This document shows positions 9,948 to 16,534 of a stretch of 64,000 bases of DNA, piece after piece. The DNA is from Mycolicibacterium celeriflavum. GTDB lineage: Bacteria; Actinomycetota; Actinomycetes; Mycobacteriales; Mycobacteriaceae. The translations under genes were made by a program, and so were the position numbers. Location: NCBI RefSeq assembly GCF_010731795.1, contig NZ_AP022591.1, forward strand, positions 2,790,001-2,854,000, read 5' to 3'. Below the pieces are notes generated by a model. That model saw only the letters and a program-made list of their open reading frames with translations. It did no database searches and was not told the origin of the DNA. The first letter of the stretch is position 1. Each line of letters begins with the position of its first letter.

Positions 9948-10733
9948 ATGAAAATCGTTGTGCTCGGAGGAACCGGTCTTGTCGGGTCGAAGGTAGTGCT
10001 CGCCTTGACCGAACACAACCACGAAGCCATTGGGGCATCTCCGCGGACTGGGGTCAACGCCGTCACCGGCGCTGGTCTGTCGGAAGTCCTCACCGGCGCC
10101 ACGGTGGTTGTCGACGTCTCGAACTCGCCGTCATTCGAGGACGACGCGGCAATGGAGTTTTTCGAGAAGTCGACCACAAACCTCCTCGCTGCAGAAGCCG
10201 AGGCCGGGGTCGCCCATCATGTCGCGCTATCGGTGGTGGGAACCGACCAGCTGGCGCTGCACAGCGGATACTTCAAGGCGAAGCTCATGCAGGAGGATCT
10301 GATCAGCACGGGGCCGATACCGCATTCGATCGTGCGGGCCACTCAGTTCTTCGAGTTCCTCAGGACCATCGCTGACTCGGCCACCGTTGACAACACAGTG
10401 CGTTTGCCCCCGGCGTTCATTCAGCCGATCAGTTCCGCGGACATCGCCAAGGCGGTCGCCACGGTCGCGCTCGCCGATCCCGTTAACGGCATCACCGAGG
10501 TGGGCGGACCCGAACGGTTCCGTCTACCCGACCTCATCCGGACCGCGCTCACTGCGCGGGGCGATGCCCGCGACGTGGTCGCGGATCCGCAAGCGTTGTA
10601 CTGGGGCGTTCCCATCGACGATGACACGCTCATTCCGGAGGATGGTGCGACGCTGTCGGACACCCGTTTCGCGGATTGGATTTTGGAGCACGCAGCCACC
10701 GACCGCAGTGCAGCCAAGGGTGGGGCTAGATAG
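9948..10733 (+). CDS. NmrA-like NAD(P)-binding protein, copy 1
   Basis: A 261-residue atypical short-chain dehydrogenase. The N-terminal GGTGLVGSKVV is the Rossmann dinucleotide loop, VVVDVSNSPSFEDDAAMEFF and HHVALSVVGTD are typical of the NmrA/NAD(H)-binding group, and the SDR Tyr-Lys pair is replaced by SGYFKAK. It may be a redox sensor or an NADPH-dependent reductase. It is a clear paralogue of the protein encoded at 19482-20243, sharing VVVDV-NSPSFED, HHVALSVVGTD and IVRATQFFEF. It precedes the interrupted LuxR gene by 64 bases. A purine-rich AGAAAGG precedes the ATG. Confidence 0.85.
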   Translation: MKIVVLGGTGLVGSKVVLALTEHNHEAIGASPRTGVNAVTGAGLSEVLTGATVVVDVSNSPSFEDDAAMEFFEKSTTNLLAAEAEAGVAHHVALSVVGTDQLALHSGYFKAKLMQEDLISTGPIPHSIVRATQFFEFLRTIADSATVDNTVRLPPAFIQPISSADIAKAVATVALADPVNGITEVGGPERFRLPDLIRTALTARGDARDVVADPQALYWGVPIDDDTLIPEDGATLSDTRFADWILEHAATDRSAAKGGAR

Positions 10734-10797
10734 AATCCCGGGTGGCCCGGCCCGGCCCCGCCCGCGGCAGGCGAAACGGGTCAACTTGAGATCGAAT

Positions 10798-11256
10798 GTG
10801 GTGGTGTTGGTGGCCAACAAGGTTGGGGCACAACGCTTATACGGTCGCGCCACCGAATGCGACACAGTTCGGACCCTGCTGTCGACTGTTCGATCTGGGG
10901 CCAGCGCGGTGCTGGTGCTGCACGGCGAGCCGGGTGTCGGCAAGACCGCGCTGCTCGAGTATCTGACGGAGCAGGCGGCTGGATTCCGGATTGCCCGGGT
11001 GGCGGGCGCGGAGTCGGACATCGAACTCGCGTTCGCCGGCCTGCAGCAGCTCTGTGCTCCCCTGATGGCCCATGTCGACGAGCTGCCGGAACCGCAACGC
11101 GAGGCCCTCTCGGTCGCATTCGGCCGCGGTGTCGGCCCGACGCCGGACCGTTTCCTGGTTGGGTTGGCGGTGTTGAGTCTGCTGGCTGCCGCCGCCGATG
11201 ACCAACCCTTGCTGTGCGTTGTCGATGACGCGCAGTGGCTAGATGTACTGACCTGA
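10798..11256 (+). pseudogene. ATPase-LuxR regulator copy 1, 5' fragment cut by IS481
   Basis: First 149 codons of a large MalT-like regulator. Walker A is GEPGVGKTALL and Walker B LLCVVDDAQWLD. The insertion element begins at 11244, after which the frame runs four codons into the element and stops at TGA 11254-11256, leaving a 152-residue ATPase stub. Several tandem GTG codons (10798, 10801, 10804, 10810) could start it; the paralogue at 16535 also begins with GTG at the equivalent place. Joining 11243 to 12342 restores a 2805-bp frame. Confidence 0.85.
11238..11243. repeat. Target-site duplication, left copy (GCTAGA)
   Basis: Six bases GCTAGA directly flank the left end of the insertion element and recur at 12336-12341. 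The NCTAGN form is the preferred target described for IS481. This copy also supplies the last codon and the TAG stop of the transposase, read on the minus strand. Confidence 0.93.
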
Positions 11257-12228
11257 GAGGTTAGGTATGCGGGTGGCGGGTGGTTGGCCGCCGAGTGCGG
11301 TGTGGCCGCGGTGATGATTGTAGGTGTGTAGCCATCTGGGGAACTCTTCGCAGCGTTCGGCGTCGCTGCGGTAGAGGCGGGCGTAGGCCCATTCATCGGC
11401 CAGGGTGCGGTGGAAGCGCTCGACCTTTCCGTTGGTCTGCGGCCGGTAGGGGCGGGTGCGGCGATGTTCGATCTCGCCGAGAGCATCCCCGAAGGTGTGC
11501 GACCGGTAGCATGATCCGTTGTCTGTTAACACTTTTCGTACTGTGAAGCCGCACTGGTTGAACCAGGCGTTCGCGCGTTGCCAGAACGCCGCGGCGGTTT
11601 CCTTGCGCTCATCTGTGAGTAGCTCGCTGTAGGCCAGGCGAGAGTGCGCATCGATGGCGGTGTGCAGGAAGTGATAGCCGCGCAGCGGATGGCGATACTT
11701 GCTGAGTTGCCCCGAGGTCTTGTCAGCCTGCGAGTGGCGATTGCCCACAGTCCGCCCGAGCATGCGCCAGCCGCCACCGGCGGGGATCTTGCCCAGCTTC
11801 TTGACATCGATGTGCACCAGATCGCCAGGGCGAGCCGACTCCATCCGGCGGATCACCCGTCCGGTCGGCCGGTCGAGCCACCGCAACTTGGCCAGGCCGT
11901 AGCGAGTCAGCACCCGATGCACGGTGGAGGGATGGATACCCAGCAGGTAACCGATGCGCGCTGGTCCCCAGCGGCGCAGCACCCGGACCTTGATGATGCG
12001 CCGCTCGGTACGTGTCGGTGTCTGGTTGGGGCTGCGATGCGGGCGCGAACTGCGATCAACCATGCCAGCCGGCCCCTGCTCGCGGTACCGACGAACCCAA
12101 CGCTGCACGGTAGTCACCGCGACCTGGAATCGCTCAGCGGCGCGTCGATACGACCAGCCGTCGTCGACCACGCAACGGGCCAGGCGCAGACGACCGGTTT
12201 CTGACAAAGGGGCATTACGGTGGGACAC
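11239..12228 (-). CDS. IS481-family transposase
   Basis: A 329-residue DDE transposase that cuts and joins the element ends. An N-terminal helix-turn-helix (GWSYRRAAERFQVAVTTVQRWVRRYREQ, residues 24-51) is followed by a second HTH-like region and the rve integrase core. The catalytic Asp residues lie in LVHIDVKKLG and LTDNGS, and the Glu in PQTNGKVERFHRTLADEW, so it looks active. The GTG start has CGGAGG five bases upstream. The final codon ATC and the stop TAG come from the host target duplication, not from the element. The start and binding site sit in a long inverted repeat. Confidence 0.93.
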   Translation of the reverse strand: MSHRNAPLSETGRLRLARCVVDDGWSYRRAAERFQVAVTTVQRWVRRYREQGPAGMVDRSSRPHRSPNQTPTRTERRIIKVRVLRRWGPARIGYLLGIHPSTVHRVLTRYGLAKLRWLDRPTGRVIRRMESARPGDLVHIDVKKLGKIPAGGGWRMLGRTVGNRHSQADKTSGQLSKYRHPLRGYHFLHTAIDAHSRLAYSELLTDERKETAAAFWQRANAWFNQCGFTVRKVLTDNGSCYRSHTFGDALGEIEHRRTRPYRPQTNGKVERFHRTLADEWAYARLYRSDAERCEEFPRWLHTYNHHRGHTALGGQPPATRIPNLSGQYI

Positions 12229-12335
12229 GAAGACCTCCGAGATGAGTTGGTGCGTTTCTTAGCAGCTCGCACTTCACTCGGAGGTCTTCGTCATGTCACC
12301 TCGCCACGCCGTACCTAACGTCCGTGGTCAGTACA
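11244..12335. mobile_element. Complete IS481-family insertion sequence, 1092 bp
   Basis: Both ends begin TGTACTGACC and share GTTAGGTA six bases further in, giving imperfect terminal inverted repeats of roughly 25-30 bp. The flanking 6-bp duplication GCTAGA is perfect. One intact transposase fills the element. It sits in the ATPase domain of a LuxR regulator; removing it with one target copy restores the reading frame exactly (DDAQWLDEVSVQTL, matching the paralogue's DDAQWLDRVSLQTL). Intact ends, perfect duplication and undecayed host fragments all point to a recent insertion. Confidence 0.95.
12227..12291 (-). promoter_or_regulatory. Inverted repeat over the transposase start and ribosome binding site
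   Basis: Arms 12227-12241 and 12277-12291 are perfect 15-bp complements separated by 35 bases. On the transposase mRNA, the promoter-distal arm contains the CGGAGG ribosome binding site and the first base of the GTG start codon. A transcript entering from outside the element would include both arms and could bury the start site; one that begins in the loop would not. Confidence 0.75.
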
Positions 12336-12341
12336 GCTAGA
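12336..12341. repeat. Target-site duplication, right copy (GCTAGA)
   Basis: Right-hand copy of the 6-bp duplication flanking the insertion element; identical to 11238-11243. Confidence 0.93.
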
Positions 12342-14700
12342 CGAGGTGTCGGTCCAGACCCTCGGGTTCGTCGCGCGGCGCCTCCTGGCTGAGCCAATCG
12401 CGTTGGTATTCGGCATACGCGACGACCCGGCCGACGTGCTCACCGGGCTGCCCGAACTGGCGGTCGCCGGGTTAGCCGACGGCGATGCGCGGGATCTCCT
12501 GGAGTCGGTGATGCTCGGTGGCATCGATCCGCGGGTGAAGGATCGCATCGTCGCCGAGACGCGCGGCAACCCGCTGGCCTTGCTGGAGGTGCCTAGAAAC
12601 GTCCCGGCGACGGAACTGGCCGGCGGATTCTGGGTATCGGGGACGCGACCTTCAGCGGGACAGATTGAAGACGGCTTCCTGCGTCGCATCCAGGCCCTGC
12701 CCACACCCACGCAAACACTGTTGCTCGTCGCCGCGGCCGAACCAGTCGGCGACGCCGCACTGTTTCTGCGCGCTGCGGCGAACCTCGGCGTCCCGGTCGA
12801 CGCGCTGGCACCGGCCGAGGCGGCAGGAGTGATCGAATTCGGTCCGCGCATGCGCTTCCACCACCCCTTGGTGCGTTCGGCCGCCTATCGTGCCGCGGAT
12901 CTGGCCGACCGGCGCGCCATCCACCGGGCGTTGGCGGACGCGACCGACGCCGAAAGAGACCCGGACCGCCGGGCGTGGCACGCCGCCAACGCGGTGGCCG
13001 GACCCGACGACGCCGTAGCCACAGAGCTGGAAGCCTCAGCTTGGCGAGCCCGGAGCCGGGGCGGTATCGCCGCGGCCGCCGCCCTCTTGGAACGTGCGGC
13101 CGTCCTGACCGCCGATCCCGCCGCGCGCGGTTCCCGTGCGATCGCCGCCGCGCAGACCAAACGCGACGCGGCCGCCCCTGAAGCGGCGTATGAGCTTCTC
13201 GCGCTGGCCGAAGCAGGCCCGCTATCCGACCTCCAACGCGCCCAGGTGGCGCGGCTCCGCGCCCAGATGCAGTTTGCCCGCAGCCGCGGGGGCGGTCCGG
13301 GAACGCCACCGCTCAGCGAGGCCGCGACGCAACTTCTCGATGCCGCCAAACGACTTGAATCCCTCGATGGCGAACTGGCCCGCGAAACGTACGTCGAGGC
13401 GATCGCAGCCGCCATGTACGCGGGCCGCCTCGGTGAACCTGGCCTGCTGACAGACGCCGCCGAGGCCGCCCGTGTCGCGGTCGCCCGCGTGCCGGAACTG
13501 CAGCGGCGAATCGATCTGCTGTTGAGTGGCATAGCGAATCGGATCGCCCGGGGCATGTCCGTCGGCTCCGACACGCTCCGCACACCATTGGAATTGGTCT
13601 GCGCTCAAACGCGAGGCAACGACAGCGGGGTCCTGCGCTGGGTATCGATGGCGTTCCCGATCATCCAGGAGTCAGCCGCGCACGAACTGTGGGACCACGC
13701 GATCACGCGCCAACTGGCATCCGACATCGTGCGACACGCCCGCGCCGCCGGTGCGCTGGCCCTACTCCCAGCTGCGCTGACCTATCTGGCAGGAGCACAT
13801 CTGCTGGAGGGTGAATTCAACTTAGCGGCAACCCTTCTCGACGAAGCAGATGCGATCTCGGCTGCAACCAGTTATAAGCCGGTGACGTATCACCGCCTGC
13901 ACCTTGCCGCATGGCGCGGATCTTCCGACGACGCGCTCGGGCTGATCGACGCCGCGAACGCCGACGCAACCGCCAAAGGCGAGGGCCGCCTGCTCGGCCT
14001 CACCGGATACGCCAGGGCTCTGCTGTACAACGGGCTCGGCCGATACCAGGAGGCATTCGCCGCCGCGCAGAAAGCGTGTGAGTACGAGGACCTCGGCTTC
14101 CACGGCTGGTGTCTGCTCGAGTTGATCGAGGCCGCAGCACACACCGGTCAGCGGGAACACGCCGCCGCCGCGATACAGCAATTGGCTGCCACCGCGGGCG
14201 CCAGCGGAACAGACTGGGGCCTGGGGACTCTCGCGAGCGCGAAGGCTCTCCTCGCCGACGGCGACGACGCCGAAGCCCTCTTCACCGAAGCAATCGACCA
14301 TTTGGAGCGCAGTCCGATCGCGGTGCAACTCGCCCGCACCCGCCTGCGGTACGGAGAGTGGTTGCGCCGCAACAACCGTCGAGCCGACGCCCGTCGGCAG
14401 CTAGGCGCCGCCCACGAGACGTTTATCCGGATGGGCGCGCAGGCCTTCGCCGACCGGGCCCGCCGGGAGCTCACCGCCGCCGGCGAAAAGGTGCGCAAGC
14501 AGCCCGTTGCCTCGGGCGACGAGCTGACCGCCCAGGAAGCACAGATCGCGGCCCTGGCCCGCGACGGATTGACCAATCAGGAGATCGGCGCCCAGCTGTT
14601 CATCAGCACGCACACGGTCGAGTGGCATCTGCGGAAAGTCTTCGTCAAGCTCGGCATCACCTCGCGCAGGCAGTTGCGCACGATTTCGTGGGCAAGCTGA
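12336..14700 (+). pseudogene. ATPase-LuxR regulator copy 1, 3' fragment
   Basis: Remaining 786 codons of the interrupted regulator. They include the ATPase lid (ETRGNPLALLEVPR), a long alpha-helical TPR/MalT-like sensor region rich in Ala and Leu, and a C-terminal LuxR helix-turn-helix in the last 60 residues (LTAQEAQIAALARDGLTNQE, then HTVEWHLRKVFVKLG). The frame has no internal stops. A GTG at 12346 could restart translation, but no good ribosome binding site precedes it. Without the Walker motifs the fragment could bind DNA at most. The uninterrupted protein would be about 934 residues, close to the 925 of its paralogue. Confidence 0.88.
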
Positions 14701-14707
14701 ATCCGCC

Positions 14708-14770
14708 GACCACGAACTCTCAAGGGCTCGCTTCGCCTCCCCCGCTGCAAGGCTGAATTCAACCGTGCGG
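14708..14770. repeat. Conserved intergenic element after LuxR gene, copy 1
   Basis: Begins GACCACGAAC and, 45 bases from its start, has CTGAATTC; the region after the second LuxR gene has GACCACGGAC and CTGAATTC with the same 45-base offset. About 41 of 63 positions are identical without gaps. It may be a regulator binding region or the trace of an old duplication. Confidence 0.55.
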
Positions 14771-14775
14771 TTGAA
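14758..14775. promoter_or_regulatory. Perfect palindrome before nitroreductase gene
   Basis: TTCAACCGTGCGGTTGAA consists of 8-bp inverted arms around TG. It ends just before the AAGGCAAGAG ribosome binding region of the nitroreductase gene, a position suited to an operator or a short mRNA hairpin. Confidence 0.55.
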
Positions 14776-14789
14776 AGGCAAGAGCAATC

Positions 14790-15452
14790 ATGAACGTCTA
14801 CCAGGCAGTCAAGAGCCGCCGGGCGGTACGCGGATTCACCGACCAGCCCGTCCCGCTGGAAGTGTTGCAGCGGGTGCTATCGGCCGCGGCCTGGTCACCG
14901 TCCAGTTCGAACATTCAACCCTGGAACACCTACGTGGTGACCGGCGCAGCGCTGGCCGAGCTCAAGAGGCGCGCGCTCGAACGGGTGGCCACCGGTGTCC
15001 CCTGGGACAACCGGGAATACGAAATGTACCCGGCGGCAATGAAATCGCCGTACCGCGATCGCCGCTCCGCCTTCGGCGAAGAGCGTTACAGCACCCTCGG
15101 CATTGCGCGCGAGGACTGGGAGGCGCGGCAGCGCGCGGCGATCGCAAACTGGGATTGCTTCGGCGCGCCCGCCGCCCTGTTCTGCTACATCGACCGCGAC
15201 CTGGGCTCGGCTCAATGGGCAGACCTCGGCATGTATCTACAAACCGTCATGTTGCTGCTGCGCGCCGAGGGTTTACACAGTTGCCCTCAGATGGCGTGGT
15301 CGCAGGTTCGAGCGACGGTCGCCGAGACCGTCTCCCCACCACATGAACTGATGCTGTTCTGCGGCATGTCGATCGGCTACGAGGACGTCACCGTGGATTA
15401 CGTGCGTACGGGCCGCGCGCCGCTCGATGAGACGACGACATTCGTCGCGTAG
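14790..15452 (+). CDS. Nitroreductase family flavoprotein
   Basis: A 220-residue FMN-dependent NAD(P)H oxidoreductase fold. The N-terminus VKSRRAVRGFTDQPV is the phosphate-binding region of the family, AAAWSPSSSNIQPW is the second FMN contact, and WADLGMYLQTVMLLLRAEGL and GMSIGYED are the central helix and C-terminal loop. Such enzymes reduce nitro-aromatics, quinones or flavins; the substrate is unknown. It may be co-transcribed with the hydrolase gene 91 bases downstream. Its position next to NmrA and SDR proteins suggests a redox or xenobiotic response. Confidence 0.9.
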   Translation: MNVYQAVKSRRAVRGFTDQPVPLEVLQRVLSAAAWSPSSSNIQPWNTYVVTGAALAELKRRALERVATGVPWDNREYEMYPAAMKSPYRDRRSAFGEERYSTLGIAREDWEARQRAAIANWDCFGAPAALFCYIDRDLGSAQWADLGMYLQTVMLLLRAEGLHSCPQMAWSQVRATVAETVSPPHELMLFCGMSIGYEDVTVDYVRTGRAPLDETTTFVA

Positions 15453-15543
15453 CACGCCGAAACCCAGCGATGGATAGTTCCCGTCCCCGCAGGGCGTTCT
15501 ACAGAGTGAAAGCCCACTCGGTAACGCACTCAGGAGGAGAATC

Positions 15544-16458
15544 ATGAGCTTGGACAACATTTCACGCCTTGGCGGTTCGGGAATCGACGAGTTGGTGCCG
15601 TCGCGCTACGCACAGCAGGTCGGCGACATCGAGGTGCTGGTGATCAGTGATGGGGTGCTGCCGATCACAGCCTCGACGTTGGCCACCAATGCCGACCAGA
15701 CCGAGCTCGCGCGCTGGCTGGGTGACAATTTCCTGCCGCCCGAGGTGGTCGACTGGCCGCTGAACGTGGTCGTGGTGCGAAGCGGCGACCGAACCATCCT
15801 CGTTGATGCCGGTCTGGGACTGGAGTTTCCGGACTTTCCGCGCGCCGGACAGACGGTCCAACGACTGGAGGCCGCCGGCGTCGATCTCGCATCCGTGACC
15901 GATGTGGTGCTCACCCACATGCACATGGACCACGTCGGCGGGCTGCTCACTGAAGGGCTGAAGGCCCGACTGCGTCCGGGCCTGCGGGTGCACGCCGCGA
16001 CCGCAGAAGCCGAGTTCTGGGAATCGCCCGATTTCTCCCGCACCGTCATGCCGCAACCGATACCGGACGTGCTGCGCAGGGTCGCCAAGCAGTTCTTGGA
16101 CGAATACCGGGGCCAACTGCGGACATTCGAGACGGACTACGAGGTGGCGCCGGGCGTGCTCATCTCTCGTACCGGTGGCCATACCCCCGGGCACAGCGTC
16201 GTCCGCCTGGAATCCCGCGGCGAGAAGCTGACGTTCGCCGGCGACGCCGTGTTCGCGCCGGGATTCGATAACCCCGAGTGGCACAACGGCTTCGAACACG
16301 ATCCCGAGGAGTCGGCACGCGTCCGGGTCCGACTGCTGCGCGAGCTGGCGGCAAACGGCGAGTCGCTGGTGGCCACCCACCTGCCGTTCCCGTCGGTGTG
16401 CCGGGTGGCGGTCACCGGTGACGTCTTCCGGTGTGTACCGGCAGTTTGGGATTACTGA
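15544..16458 (+). CDS. Metallo-beta-lactamase-fold hydrolase
   Basis: A 304-residue protein with the di-zinc motif LTHMHMDHVGG (HxHxDH, near residue 123), a third ligand region GGHTPGHS, the bridging Asp in FAGDAVF and a late His in VATHLPFP. The overall pattern resembles the lactonase-like group that includes quorum-quenching AttM/AiiA relatives, but the substrate could be any ester or lactone. No signal peptide is seen. A strong AGGAGGAG precedes the ATG. It lies upstream of the intact LuxR regulator. Confidence 0.88.
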   Translation: MSLDNISRLGGSGIDELVPSRYAQQVGDIEVLVISDGVLPITASTLATNADQTELARWLGDNFLPPEVVDWPLNVVVVRSGDRTILVDAGLGLEFPDFPRAGQTVQRLEAAGVDLASVTDVVLTHMHMDHVGGLLTEGLKARLRPGLRVHAATAEAEFWESPDFSRTVMPQPIPDVLRRVAKQFLDEYRGQLRTFETDYEVAPGVLISRTGGHTPGHSVVRLESRGEKLTFAGDAVFAPGFDNPEWHNGFEHDPEESARVRVRLLRELAANGESLVATHLPFPSVCRVAVTGDVFRCVPAVWDY

Positions 16459-16534
16459 CGATTGTGGGTGGCTGCCGACGATACTCGACAGGGCACCGTC
16501 GCCGTTTGTGACATTCCCGGTACCGTTTCTCGAC

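Noticed and set aside
12346..14700. Independent LuxR regulator starting at GTG 12346
   Set aside because: Lacks the ATPase core and a ribosome binding site; joining across the insertion restores the true gene, so it is a fragment.
14701..14789. Terminator between LuxR fragment and nitroreductase
   Set aside because: The palindrome there lacks a T run and lies directly at the ribosome binding site, so an operator or leader hairpin is the better reading.
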